Positions 1 through 8,862 of a DNA stretch of 64,000 nt are shown here, piece after piece. The notes beneath the pieces were generated by a model. The model was not told where the DNA came from and searched no databases. It saw only the letters and a list, made by a program, of their open reading frames with translations. Source of the stretch: CAZKXU01 sp964556665 (GTDB lineage Bacteria > Bdellovibrionota_C > UBA2361 > CAZKXU01); assembly GCA_964556665.1 (NCBI GenBank), contig CAZKXU010000001.1, positions 1 through 64,000 on the forward strand. Direction: 5' to 3'. Both the position numbers and the translations under genes were made by a program. The stretch's first letter is position 1; every line of letters begins with the position of its first letter.

Positions 1-2
1 AG

Positions 3-998
3 ATACTATTTAAGGCAGATGCTGTACCGGAGATCGCATCTGTATGTGATCATTATGCTGGCAATGAAAGATTTCTGGTGAAGGCTTTAAAGTTGCAGGA
101 TGAGATGGCAGGAGTTTTCGATATTACATTTGACCTTGAGGATGGAGCAGCGGTAGGGCAGGAAGCGCAGCAATTGGAGCTAGGGATATCATATCTAAAC
201 TCCACTTCAAATAAATTTAAAAAATTAGGAATAAGAACTCATCCTATCTGGCATCCGTATTGGAGATCAGAGATCAATGATATCATAAAAAAGGCAGGGA
301 GAATCTTATCTCATATCACAATACCTAAAGTTGAAAACTACTATGAGTTTTTTGCAGCAGCTGAATACATTGATATGTTAAGGGTAGCTGCCAGCATCTT
401 AAATCCGATACCGTTACATGTACTGATTGAGTCTCCAGGCGCATTTGCTGACATTACAAGGATAGCAGCACTAAGCTCGGTGCGTTCACTTGAATTTGGG
501 ATTATGGACTATGTTGCCTCTCTAAATGGAGCATTGTCGGAAAAGGTGGTTTGTGCACCACAGCAATTTGAGCATGAGGTATTAAAAAAAGTGAAGATAG
601 ATCTTGTACTTACCGCAATTAGGTTTGGTAAAATACCAACACATAATGTTACAACGCAATTCGCTGATCCTGTGATTACTAAGCAGGACGCCGTTAGAGC
701 CTCGCAGGAGTTTGGATTTCAACGCATGTGGAGCATCCATCCAGCACAGATATCAGCAATTATTGAGGGATTTAAGCCAGATCTTGGTACGGTTGGGAGA
801 GCCGGCAAGATTCTTTTAAAGGCAAAGTCTGTAGATTGGGCGCCGATCCGTTTTGAAGATGAACTTTTTGATCGAGCTAGCTATCGCTCTCTCTGGATCG
901 TTTTAGCGCGAGGGAGAAAATTAGGTGTGAAGCTTGATCCCGAGGTTGAGTGCTGTTTTTTTATGAATAACCAGTTCCTGTCCGGGAACTACCTTTAA
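3..998 (+). CDS. HpcH/HpaI aldolase / citrate lyase (CitE-like) family protein, 5' end outside window
   Basis: Lyase of the CitE / malyl-CoA lyase superfamily, enzymes that make or cleave C-C bonds in malyl-CoA-type thioesters with a divalent metal. The frame is open from base 3, and the codons before the first possible start (GTG at 78) already read as family sequence (HYAGNERF just before LVKALKLQ), so the gene begins to the left of the window and GTG 78 is not the real start. Family landmarks seen are FDLEDGA, LIESPGAFADI and FGIMDYVASL. The substrate cannot be told from sequence. Its stop overlaps by 4 bp the stop of the convergent gene on the other strand. Confidence 0.8.
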   Translation: MLFKADAVPEIASVCDHYAGNERFLVKALKLQDEMAGVFDITFDLEDGAAVGQEAQQLELGISYLNSTSNKFKKLGIRTHPIWHPYWRSEINDIIKKAGRILSHITIPKVENYYEFFAAAEYIDMLRVAASILNPIPLHVLIESPGAFADITRIAALSSVRSLEFGIMDYVASLNGALSEKVVCAPQQFEHEVLKKVKIDLVLTAIRFGKIPTHNVTTQFADPVITKQDAVRASQEFGFQRMWSIHPAQISAIIEGFKPDLGTVGRAGKILLKAKSVDWAPIRFEDELFDRASYRSLWIVLARGRKLGVKLDPEVECCFFMNNQFLSGNYL

Positions 999-1804
999 GC
1001 GGCTGAAACGGTTGAGCTAGCGCGGCTCTCGGAAGAATTCATACTAGTACAGTTCACTCTGAGACTTATTGAGCCAGCTACTTTAAGCAAAATTCTGCCT
1101 TCTCTAGTAAGTGCAACCTCAGGATTAAGTTCACCGGTGTTGATTGCAAAAGCGTAAGTATCTCCTCCGCGATGCAATGTCCAAGATGACTCTCCCCTAG
1201 GGGTAAGTGATGGACCGATCATAAACTCCGTTACTCCAGTCGGGCAGCTTGGTAGAACTTTGCTGGTTAACGCCTCGGGTGAGATTGCGTACCAGCCATA
1301 AATATCTTGCCGAAAATTAGCTGTACCTCCAATCTGCCATGGGGCATTACGGAAATTGAATTTTTCAAAAGATTCAATTACTGATTGATAGTCTGCTGGT
1401 TTTAGCCAAGCTGGCATATGCCTATCCAAGTGTGCTGCTACAAGCCTTGGTAGGACATCGAATTCGTTGGCGCACCTTCCGTTACTAAAAAAAAGTAGTC
1501 CAGAAGCAGTAATTTGAACTGATACGTCTTTAGCTATGTCAAGGATTGAATCCAGTAAGGCCGCCCTCTCCCCGATCGTTATCTCAGCAGTTCTTTTGCC
1601 TGTGTGGCAAAGAAGTGTTGCCTGAGTGGGACCAAAGCCATGAAAGCCAAAGGGAGCATATGCGATGGAACCTTCAGGTAGTCCTCCTGCCGGCTGAGTT
1701 AGGAGAATTGGTCTGTCTAATTGTAAGCCTGTACTCTTCGACCGAGTCGAGAGTTCAGGATCAGTGATAACTATCTTCGCGCGATGTCCAGCAATATAAC
1801 TCAC
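995..1804 (-). CDS. hypothetical protein, 269 aa
   Basis: I do not recognise this protein. It starts with GTG (reverse strand), has no clear signal peptide or membrane segment, and is rich in mixed beta-like stretches with a Ser-rich tail. A central part (YQSVIESFEKFNFRNAPWQIG) looks like a soluble fold but matches no family I can name. The frame is uninterrupted for 810 bp and ends tail-to-tail with the CitE-like gene, overlapping it by 4 bp, which supports it being a real gene. No neighbour suggests a function. Confidence 0.55.
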   Translation of the reverse strand: MSYIAGHRAKIVITDPELSTRSKSTGLQLDRPILLTQPAGGLPEGSIAYAPFGFHGFGPTQATLLCHTGKRTAEITIGERAALLDSILDIAKDVSVQITASGLLFFSNGRCANEFDVLPRLVAAHLDRHMPAWLKPADYQSVIESFEKFNFRNAPWQIGGTANFRQDIYGWYAISPEALTSKVLPSCPTGVTEFMIGPSLTPRGESSWTLHRGGDTYAFAINTGELNPEVALTREGRILLKVAGSISLRVNCTSMNSSESRASSTVSAA

Positions 1805-1915
1805 AGCAGATTTCTTATAAAAATTTTGAAGGACTATTGTAATATAAAACGGCGAGTTAGAAAAGACCGGAGAAATGGCGAGTTTATGAGTAATTGCTCA
1901 TCAAGGCTGGGCAAT

Positions 1916-2302
1916 CTAAATCCTGCAGCTATCTGATTTGCTGCCAAACAAACTCCCTATCTTTTTCCGATTTTTAGCAAAGATTCTATAAGCTATATCG
2001 CATAACGGGCGAAGAACAGGCCAGCCGGTAGGAGCCAAAAGCCAACCAAGACCGACCTCCTTGTATACTCTTCTAAAAACCTCCAGTCCGGATATCAAAC
2101 TACCATCCGGGAGCATAGCATGAATCAAGCGATCTGCCTCAGAGCTAAGACCGAACTGTGCAGGGTTAAAATTTGGTGCAGAGGTATCCTCAAAGTAGAT
2201 CTTACCCTCTATATTTCTATTTCGCAGAAATGCCATCTCACGGCTGCAAAGTGGGCAAGCACCATCAAAGAAAATCTTTATATTCCAATTATCTCTCATC
2301 AT
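1916..2302 (-). CDS. DCC-family thiol-disulfide oxidoreductase (DUF393)
   Basis: Small thioredoxin-like redox protein of the DCC family, named for the D-x-x-C-x-x-C start of the fold. The motif FFDGACPLC is at about residues 11-19, followed by the typical helix with RNR and the C-terminal LLAPTGWPVLRPLCDIAYRIFAKNR segment that DUF393 proteins share. At 128 residues it has full family length. It begins with two consecutive ATG codons; either could be used. The physiological partner is unknown; the bacillithiol genes 10 kb away are a possible but unproven thiol context. Confidence 0.85.
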   Translation of the reverse strand: MMRDNWNIKIFFDGACPLCSREMAFLRNRNIEGKIYFEDTSAPNFNPAQFGLSSEADRLIHAMLPDGSLISGLEVFRRVYKEVGLGWLLAPTGWPVLRPLCDIAYRIFAKNRKKIGSLFGSKSDSCRI

Positions 2303-2443
2303 GAAGCACTTATAGTTTATTCCTGAACCACCATTCTAAAGACATAACGAGATCTTCAAGATGAGCATAACATAATATATAAGGTTGTTAAACAGTAAGG
2401 TTAACTAAGGTTCTCTCACTTTAAGCGGGGTAAGGAGGACTTT

Positions 2444-2647
2444 ATGTTTAATTCCAATGAAGATAAGAGCAAAGAGCGGTTCACATTTCGTCATTTAATT
2501 CCAGGGAATCTACGTTGTCAGAGAGATGGAGTTGATGTTCTTTGCCGTCAGTTATCTACACTACGGGCAGTAAATAGATATTGTAATACGAGAGATGTTT
2601 CGGATCATACACGGGAGTATTTTCTTGTAAAGCGTAGAGCGAATTAA
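2444..2647 (+). CDS. small hypothetical protein, 67 aa
   Basis: Unrecognised small, basic, soluble protein. It is accepted as a gene because a strong Shine-Dalgarno sequence (AAGGAGG, 2432-2438) sits 5 bases before the ATG. It has two Cys residues (LRCQRDG, VLCRQL) plus a third near the C-terminus (RYCNTRD), which might bind a metal or form disulfides, but nothing in the neighbourhood shows a role. Confidence 0.55.
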   Translation: MFNSNEDKSKERFTFRHLIPGNLRCQRDGVDVLCRQLSTLRAVNRYCNTRDVSDHTREYFLVKRRAN

Positions 2648-2684
2648 CCTGTATTCTCAGACGAAGTATGAGATATTCGGGCTG

Positions 2685-2705
2685 GCCCTTCGACAAGCTC
2701 AGGGC
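2685..2705. repeat. short palindromic motif GCCCT-N11-AGGGC
   Basis: A small inverted repeat (GCCCT and AGGGC around TTCGACAAGCTC-like core) that touches the left end of the 186-bp palindrome. The core CCTTCGACAAGCTCAGG is a motif I recall as recurrent between genes in unrelated bacterial assemblies; here it may be another REP-like unit. Confidence 0.4.
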
Positions 2706-2890
2706 TAGTGCTCCTCCAAATAAGTTTTTTCACGTATAGCATCACATCGTTGCCCCACCTTGTCACGCTTCTCAGTCGGAAAATCCTCGCAATACTCCAG
2801 TATTGCTGCGGATTTCCTCCTTCCGAGGCGTGCCAATCTGGGGCAACGCTGCGCGCTATACGTGAAAAAACTTATTTGGCGAAGCACTAG
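2705..2890. repeat. 186-bp imperfect palindrome with CTAG ends, copy 1
   Basis: The whole 186 bp is one large imperfect inverted repeat: the two roughly 93-base arms match over most of their length around the centre AATACTCCAGTATT, and both ends read CTAG. An inverted copy at 40183-40368 differs at a single base (cacgtATAGC here, cacgtCTAGC there). It overlaps the last 4 bases of the ATP-grasp ligase gene. Both strands contain spurious 60-codon ORFs because of the palindrome. It encodes no transposase, so it resembles a MITE or hairpin element moved in trans. Confidence 0.85.
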
Positions 2891-3834
2891 CCGAACCTTT
2901 CCATTGCAAATCTAATCTTATCCTCTCGACTAGAGAGGTTTGAATGCTGTTCTTCAACCAATCTTAAGCGATGTAGCAATCCTGTACGATTAGCGATCTG
3001 GATGTTGAGTCCAGGACGTGCGTTTAACTCTAGGATTAGAGGACCAAGCTTCTCATCTAGTACTATATCGACACCTTGGTAGGATAACCCAGTCAGTTCA
3101 CAGCAGCGTACAGCCAGATCCAGAAGTGAATACCATTTAGGAATCTCTATCCCGGTCACAGTTTGGCCGGTATCGGGGTGCTCAGTAATAATGTCATTAC
3201 GCCAAACAGCGGAAAGAGTCTTTCCGCTGCTGAGATTAATACCTGAACCGATAGCACCTTGATGCAGATTAGCTTTACCTTTAGACATTCGCGTTGGAAG
3301 ACGGATCATCGCCATCACCGGAACTCCCAAAAAAACGATTACACGGATGTCGGGGACTCCAAGATAACTAACCTTTTCAAATACCGGATCAAAGCGCACC
3401 CGATACTCTATGAGAGCGCGATCGCTTTGCCCGCCAAGGCTATACATTCCCCCTAGAATGTTGGAGACCTGATGTTTAAGCTCCTCTTCAGCTAAAAGAA
3501 CTCCATTGATCTGGCGGTACATGTTTTTAGAGCGTCCTGAAATAACAGTCACCCCTTCACCGCCGCTGCCATGCGCAGGTTTTATAACAAAATCTGAATA
3601 AGGCTCCAGAAATTTGGGCAGCTCCTCTATCTGATGCTGAATCTCGATTACACCATATAGTTCAGGTACTGCAATGCCAGCTTGCTGAGCGAGGGTTTTA
3701 GTTTTCAACTTGTCATCGACTAGAGGATAGAACTTACGTTTATTATATTTTAAGGTAAAATCCGCGTTCCGGCAGTTTAAACCGACAACACCGATCTGTT
3801 TTAACTTTGAGGCAATTTCTAAAAAACCAAACAT
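2887..3834 (-). CDS. RimK/alpha-L-glutamate ligase-like ATP-grasp protein
   Basis: ATP-grasp amide ligase of the alpha-L-glutamate-ligase-related type. Visible features: the DFVIKPAHGSGGEGV ATP-binding lysine/glycine loop (about residues 81-95), DIRVIVFLGVPV, and the Mg-binding end QGVDIVLDEKLGPLILELNARPG (about 254-276). Length (315) suits the family. It is the last gene of a leftward operon: its start abuts the stop of the inactive-transglutaminase/7TM gene, which itself overlaps the retropepsin-like protease gene. This triad is a known conserved neighbourhood of peptide ligase, 7TM transglutaminase and aspartic protease; what it ligates is not evident here. Confidence 0.88.
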   Translation of the reverse strand: MFGFLEIASKLKQIGVVGLNCRNADFTLKYNKRKFYPLVDDKLKTKTLAQQAGIAVPELYGVIEIQHQIEELPKFLEPYSDFVIKPAHGSGGEGVTVISGRSKNMYRQINGVLLAEEELKHQVSNILGGMYSLGGQSDRALIEYRVRFDPVFEKVSYLGVPDIRVIVFLGVPVMAMIRLPTRMSKGKANLHQGAIGSGINLSSGKTLSAVWRNDIITEHPDTGQTVTGIEIPKWYSLLDLAVRCCELTGLSYQGVDIVLDEKLGPLILELNARPGLNIQIANRTGLLHRLRLVEEQHSNLSSREDKIRFAMERFG

Positions 3835-5358
3835 CTAAGTTTTACTCTGAACCAATGATTTAAAACGGTAAATTTCAAGTAGACGGTATCCGGTATACCG
3901 ACCTAGAAGTAAATTGAGCGCAAGCAATATAAGCAGCAGCTCAGGAAAAACAAAAAGAAGATGCTCTAGTGTAGGCCAGGTCATAAAAAGATAGGTAATC
4001 GCAGCGCCCAATATGCTTCCGAGGCCCTGCTTTAATGCATCGACTGCCCCTAACTCATCCCAAACTATCGACATACGCTCTATTGTCATTGTCAGAATTA
4101 CCATCGGGAAAAGGGCGACAGATAATCCGTGCTCTATGCCTAAACGATGACTTACAGCACTGATAATAGCCATCATAAAGACAACCACGGTTAATACTGC
4201 TGCCAGGCGTGGTACAAGTAGTAGCTTTAAATGTTCAAAATAAAATCTGATCATTAAGCCAATGCCAATAATGATGACAAAAAAGGAGATTCCCCAAAGG
4301 AGTTGTGTTTCGCGGAATGCGAGTGCAATTAGTACAGGCATGAAAGTGCCGAATGTTTTAAGGCCGATAACTGTTCGTAACAGAACAACTATAAACGCTC
4401 CGACCGGGATCATTAGTATCATTCTGTATACCATCTGTGTTTGTATCGGTAGGTTGAATAGTGAAAGGTTTACAAGGTATGGATGTCTTATCCGTCCTGA
4501 GGTGATAGCCGAATTTACCGCCTCCTCCTGAAACCTGCTGACAGATAGGCCTGTTCGCAGCTTCTCTCCTCCTTTTATTTGAGCGATTAGTTCGGTGCCA
4601 TGCCACAATTCCATATAGTCATCTGGAATCCCTTTTGTTGCGGTTGCAGGATTAAATGAGTTCCACTTACCTTCATCAAATACTTCAATCCAATGCACTA
4701 GCGGAGCGTCTCTAATCTCATAAAGACGCACACCATGAACGACACGCGATCCAATTTTAATATGTGATAAAATCCGTGCAGCCAGCTCAACCTGTTTTAA
4801 TGCAGAAGCATTCTTGCCAAGCAGAATTGCAACATTATCCTCAGCCGGTACGGCACTCAGTCGCTCTAGAAGCTCAGTCACCAAGCTCTCCGTGTCAGCA
4901 GACTTAGCTCGAATTTCGTTTAATAATCCATCGACAGCAGCCAGTTCCGAACCTTCAAACTTTGGGTCAATTATCTCGGGAGCCTTACCTTTTGTCGAGG
5001 TTTCTAACTCTGCCGGTCTAACTATGGCACGATAGAAAAGTCTCTGTTGTCCGGATGCCTGCCGTACCGCCCACACCGCCTGACGATTATTATCCTCCAT
5101 ACTAGTGGTAAGACCAAAACCGCCGGAGATAAAGTTCTCATCCATAATTGCAAAACGATCAGTATTGTGTGGAATATAAACCTTCACCTTTGTAGGTTTC
5201 TTCCAGGTATTAAATGTTACCTGCACCTCTACATTCCAGGCAGCTCGCTCGGTGTCCGGTACTAATGGGAATTTAAGTACAAAAGCTTTGTAAGAAAACA
5301 GCGCAAGACTAATAATCGTAATGCTTAGACATAACAGATTGATATGTAGTCTATTCAA
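3835..5358 (-). CDS. inactive transglutaminase-like domain fused to 7 transmembrane helices
   Basis: Membrane protein with an N-terminal signal anchor (residues 6-28), a periplasmic transglutaminase-like domain of about 280 residues, and a C-terminal block of about seven hydrophobic helices starting near QTQMVYRMILMIPVGAF. The transglutaminase part contains the structural WIEVFDEGKWNSFNP strand pair, but I see no Cys of a catalytic Cys-His-Asp triad, matching the family description inactive. Stop-start overlap with the upstream protease gene (ATGA-type) and direct abutment to the downstream ATP-grasp gene indicate one transcript and a shared envelope process. Substrate unknown. Confidence 0.85.
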   Translation of the reverse strand: MNRLHINLLCLSITIISLALFSYKAFVLKFPLVPDTERAAWNVEVQVTFNTWKKPTKVKVYIPHNTDRFAIMDENFISGGFGLTTSMEDNNRQAVWAVRQASGQQRLFYRAIVRPAELETSTKGKAPEIIDPKFEGSELAAVDGLLNEIRAKSADTESLVTELLERLSAVPAEDNVAILLGKNASALKQVELAARILSHIKIGSRVVHGVRLYEIRDAPLVHWIEVFDEGKWNSFNPATATKGIPDDYMELWHGTELIAQIKGGEKLRTGLSVSRFQEEAVNSAITSGRIRHPYLVNLSLFNLPIQTQMVYRMILMIPVGAFIVVLLRTVIGLKTFGTFMPVLIALAFRETQLLWGISFFVIIIGIGLMIRFYFEHLKLLLVPRLAAVLTVVVFMMAIISAVSHRLGIEHGLSVALFPMVILTMTIERMSIVWDELGAVDALKQGLGSILGAAITYLFMTWPTLEHLLFVFPELLLILLALNLLLGRYTGYRLLEIYRFKSLVQSKT

Positions 5359-5843
5359 TTTTTAAGCGCCTCCTTGCAGTTAGGCTCTACTGTATAAGTA
5401 TTAGCTGCATCAATAATGAGATTACCTGCTAAGAAGCTTCTGCCTATCAACATCTGAAAATCATAATTTGAGCGATCCACTATATTCACATCAGTATCCA
5501 TAAAAGCCGAACCGACGCATAGTTTTAATCGGACTACTGGTCGCCTTTGATGCTTAGCACCTTGGCGCTTAACAAGAGCAGTTCGCTGAAGTGGCAACTC
5601 TAGTTTGGAGCCTTTCCCGTAGCGATCCACGACAGTAAAACGGATCCATTGCTTGCCATCCTTCTCGAAATCCTCTAATTCACTTGCACTGATAGAGGAG
5701 TGATCAGCCCCGGTATCTAATTTGGCTTGGACCATGATATTTCCAGGAAAGATACGGACCTTTTCAACCCATCCAACTGTTTGCTTAGCTTGAGCAAATA
5801 CATAGGTTGGTAGAAGAAATAGTAAAAATAGTATGCGATTCAT
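5355..5843 (-). CDS. retropepsin-like aspartic protease (RimB/COG4067 type), exported
   Basis: Retroviral-type aspartic protease fold, often annotated ATP-dependent zinc protease. The active-site motif AKLDTGADHSSISA is followed by the second conserved segment MLIGRSFLAGNLIIDAANTYTV. ATG at 5843 (coding strand) gives a clean signal peptide MNRILFLLFLLPTYVFA, so the domain would be periplasmic, facing the transglutaminase domain of its neighbour. A TTG six codons upstream (5861) with a GAGG 9 bases before it is an alternative start that would lengthen the N-region. It is the second gene of a four-gene leftward operon. Confidence 0.82.
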   Translation of the reverse strand: MNRILFLLFLLPTYVFAQAKQTVGWVEKVRIFPGNIMVQAKLDTGADHSSISASELEDFEKDGKQWIRFTVVDRYGKGSKLELPLQRTALVKRQGAKHQRRPVVRLKLCVGSAFMDTDVNIVDRSNYDFQMLIGRSFLAGNLIIDAANTYTVEPNCKEALKN

Positions 5844-5866
5844 AGAGCCGGATTCTATCAATATTT

Positions 5867-7396
5867 TTATCCTCTAACCAGAGTGCTAAGTTTATTAGGA
5901 TTCACCTGTAAAAGGGAGTAGAAGCTCTTTGAGCCTTTGAACTCTCTTATGACTACCATCTCAGGATCTAGTGCTGCGATTTTATTTATCTCCTCAGGCT
6001 TATCAAGGTTGTCGGTTAATAGATAAATCTTCTGAGAATTTTCTATGCTACTAAGAGAACCTAGCTCTTCAGTAGTTAACTTTAATACAGTACGGCCAGC
6101 GCGGATGAGGTAGTAGGGGATCCAGCGTTGTTGTAAGGACAGAACGTAAATCGGGGCATTCACAGGTGTAAGAGCGCTAATCTCTGCAGCATATGGCTTT
6201 ACTGTTAAATTACTATTACGGGAGGATGCAAATATAGTGCAGTAAGGTATTCTTGCTAAAAAAATAAATACCGCCATAAATATAAGTGTGCGCTCAACCC
6301 AATTTTTGTTAAGGCGCAATGCAAACACGGTGAGTATATTGGCGAGGAACGGGTAGATAGGCAGTAAGTAACGGCTTGATTTGCCGCTAGCAAGGGAGAA
6401 TAAAATGAGCGCAGGCAGAACTATAGAACAGGAATAATAAAATACAGAGCTATATGCCGGGCTCTCTATATGAGCTGTATCAGTATTAGTACGGATGTAT
6501 CTATGCTTAAGATATGGAAAGAGAACTAATGAGAACGGCAGCATGCCGATCAGAACAGACCCTAGGTAAAAGAACGGTCCTCTTGAACGGTCACCTGCGG
6601 ATGGATCGGAGGTGAAACGTTGCAAAATCTCCGTATTAAATTCAGCCCACAAATCTATATGTGGTGAGGCCTGTTTAAGTGTGATCACCCATATAGCTAC
6701 CGTAATAATCGCAAGCAACACCCCGAATATATTAACAAAAACCCAGCGTGTAAGGCTATAAAGAGGCATCTCTTTCCAGTAACGTGCTGTCCAGGCGAGG
6801 CTGCTGATACCAAAAAAAACAAGGATAGGTGGCCCTTTAACTAAGAATGCTAATGCTAGCGCTAAATAAGCTAGCAGAGTTAATAAAAGAGGGGTTCTGT
6901 TTTTAAGTGAAAAAAATCCTAAGTATAAAGTTAAAGCTGAAAAAAAAGTATAAGTAAGATCAATTTCTGCAATCAAAGAGTAGATAAATATCTCTCCAGA
7001 GAAAATGAGAACACAACTCGACAATAGAGCAGCCCTGCGTGACCATCCTGATAGAAAAAGAGCGTTATATTGTAGCAGCGCTAGAAGCGCAGTGGCTATC
7101 GCCGAGACAATGCGGGAATTGTATTCTGATAGTTCTCCCGATATCGAAAAAACGGTAGCCAACAGCCAGTAATAAAGAGGAGGCTTAGTAACGATCACCT
7201 CTCCTAAGATATGCGGCGTTATAAAATCAGGACGCTGCACCATCTCCCAGGCTATTAAAGCTCGATCGGCTTCTGTGTGCCTGAAAAACTCGAAGGCTGA
7301 AAGGTATGGCAGTGTATAGAGAAGTGCAACTACACAGATGAGAGATCCGATCTTTATCTCATTCAAAAAATTATAGTTCTCTCTCTTAACATTCAT
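5867..7396 (-). CDS. GT39-family (ArnT-like) membrane glycosyltransferase
   Basis: Polytopic inner-membrane glycosyltransferase of the dolichyl-phosphate-mannose/ArnT type, using lipid-phosphate sugars on the periplasmic side. Seen: first hydrophobic helix, then the acidic loop HTEADRALIAWEM with the catalytic-type Asp/Glu pair, the VTKPPLYYWLLA motif, and about a dozen further hydrophobic segments followed by a soluble C-terminal domain (SSRNSN to the end). 509 residues is normal. Only 23 bp separates its stop from the ATG of the retropepsin-like gene, so it may lead the operon. Acceptor could be lipid A, lipid or protein; not resolvable. Confidence 0.85.
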   Translation of the reverse strand: MNVKRENYNFLNEIKIGSLICVVALLYTLPYLSAFEFFRHTEADRALIAWEMVQRPDFITPHILGEVIVTKPPLYYWLLATVFSISGELSEYNSRIVSAIATALLALLQYNALFLSGWSRRAALLSSCVLIFSGEIFIYSLIAEIDLTYTFFSALTLYLGFFSLKNRTPLLLTLLAYLALALAFLVKGPPILVFFGISSLAWTARYWKEMPLYSLTRWVFVNIFGVLLAIITVAIWVITLKQASPHIDLWAEFNTEILQRFTSDPSAGDRSRGPFFYLGSVLIGMLPFSLVLFPYLKHRYIRTNTDTAHIESPAYSSVFYYSCSIVLPALILFSLASGKSSRYLLPIYPFLANILTVFALRLNKNWVERTLIFMAVFIFLARIPYCTIFASSRNSNLTVKPYAAEISALTPVNAPIYVLSLQQRWIPYYLIRAGRTVLKLTTEELGSLSSIENSQKIYLLTDNLDKPEEINKIAALDPEMVVIREFKGSKSFYSLLQVNPNKLSTLVRG

Positions 7397-7597
7397 GGCA
7401 GTAATTCAAAGAATACAAAATGCGGAAAAAATTGCTTGTATCTCTAAATATCACTTCCAACGAAAAAGACCAACATTTCAGCCAGTTGCTGTTTTATAAC
7501 GATATTTATATGTCCTGTTTTGGGCTGGCACAATTCCTGAAGTATAGAGCTGTGTTCGGAGGGGTGTGTAATTTATTTCCTAGGGAGAATCAAAACT

Positions 7598-8413
7598 ATG
7601 CGACCAATTAACCTTCTTCGCGCACGTATGTCATATGACATGGATTTTAATCCAGGTATAAATTCAAAAGTTGGAGTGATAGAGAGATTGAAATCCTTAA
7701 ATCAATCCGACTCTAGTAGAATTAACATAGAAGGTAGTCCGGATGATGCTGTCAAAATAACTCTTAATAGGCTGCGCGAAAGTGGTATGATGCCTAAGTT
7801 TGAAGGGCGCGGTGAGAGACTCAAAGACTTATACGGGCATCGCAGAGGTGGAGGAGTATCAGCTACGCATCAGATCATCGCACAGAGAGTAGCTCCGGGT
7901 GCTACGGTAGAAGGTTTCTATGGGGATGGGAAGGTTGTAATTCCTGGGATTGGTATGGGGAACTATGTTACACATGGTGACGGTAGTGGCGGCATAGAGA
8001 TTGGGGGAGCTAAAATAGTTGTAAACCCTGATAAGAGTATTCTAGCTGTAGTCGGGAATAAATCATATAGTGGTAAGATAGAGTTTAATGATGGAAAACT
8101 CAAAATTTCAGATATCGTGGAGAAAGAAAGACTACAAGACTCACCTGCTGAAGAATTGCCAGAATCAATTCGTGGAGCAATTGATAATGATACCGTTTGG
8201 ATTGACGGAGTTCCTTTTGGCTCAGGTAAGACTGCCGCGAATGGCATGATCTCTATGAACGTTGGCGGCTGGCGAGTAATCCGTGGTACCGACGGCTCGG
8301 CGATCGCTGCAAGCGAATCAGGGGAGCTATATACTGTAGATATTAAGTTTGACCAGGAGGATCAGCGCTTTTTTACAGTTAGCAATCTTAAGCCGTATGA
8401 TCTTGGTGAATAA
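7598..8413 (+). CDS. hypothetical protein, 271 aa, Gly-rich beta-type
   Basis: Unrecognised soluble protein without signal peptide. A charged N-terminal part (RLKSLNQSDSSRI, ERGERLKDLYG) is followed by a long glycine-rich, beta-strand-rich region (residues about 105-150 and 195-271) with repeated short turns such as GDGSGG and GTDGSA, suggesting a beta-solenoid or sandwich. A Shine-Dalgarno-like AGGGAG lies about 10 bases before the ATG. It stands alone between divergent and convergent neighbours. Confidence 0.6.
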   Translation: MRPINLLRARMSYDMDFNPGINSKVGVIERLKSLNQSDSSRINIEGSPDDAVKITLNRLRESGMMPKFEGRGERLKDLYGHRRGGGVSATHQIIAQRVAPGATVEGFYGDGKVVIPGIGMGNYVTHGDGSGGIEIGGAKIVVNPDKSILAVVGNKSYSGKIEFNDGKLKISDIVEKERLQDSPAEELPESIRGAIDNDTVWIDGVPFGSGKTAANGMISMNVGGWRVIRGTDGSAIAASESGELYTVDIKFDQEDQRFFTVSNLKPYDLGE

Positions 8414-8603
8414 GAAATACTATTGATACTTTTACCCCGGGTAGTCAATGGTAGTAGATTGTATAGAACTTTACCACAGTGGCTACGGAGGACACAGAGA
8501 GGGGATAGTACTGAAGACCAATTAGTGGATCTGCTATCTATCTCCTCACTCGTAAAATTAATCTTACGCAGATTTCTTAAGCCTTAACTTAATAAACAGC
8601 TAT

Positions 8604-8804
8604 CTACTCCGCATCCGCTAAATCACCTGCGACTTTATCAAGATGCTCAGCTTCCTCTTTGGCTTGTGTTTGGAGATCTTTGGTGTTTTTAATTGTTTTA
8701 CCAAAAAATGTCTTAGGTCCACCATCATCTTTAACAGCCTCAGCGCTGTGATCTATGTCACAACCAAGACAGGTAAGAGCTAGCGATAATAATATAATTC
8801 TCAT
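8604..8804 (-). CDS. small putative lipoprotein, 66 aa
   Basis: Short exported protein: MRIILLSLALTCLGCD forms a charged N-terminus, hydrophobic core and a lipobox-like end at Cys15 (C-L-G-C, position -3 is Cys rather than the usual Leu, so lipidation is likely but not certain). The mature part is a short acidic/alpha-helical segment (QTQAKEEAEHLDKVAGDLADAE), entericidin-like in size but not in sequence. Asp at +2 would favour inner-membrane retention by the enterobacterial rule. Monocistronic as far as visible. Confidence 0.55.
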   Translation of the reverse strand: MRIILLSLALTCLGCDIDHSAEAVKDDGGPKTFFGKTIKNTKDLQTQAKEEAEHLDKVAGDLADAE

Positions 8805-8862
8805 ATACCGTACTTATCACCTTTAACTTAGAATCGCTAGGAATCATTTATTTGCAAATATT

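Noticed and set aside
2705..2890. Two 60-codon ORFs on opposite strands, also present at 40183-40392
   Set aside because: They are read from the 186-bp palindrome in both copies and lack start signals; the palindrome explains them.
7420..7611. 63-codon ORF before the 271-aa hypothetical gene
   Set aside because: No ribosome-binding site, overlaps the start of the next gene, and its translation has no protein-like pattern.
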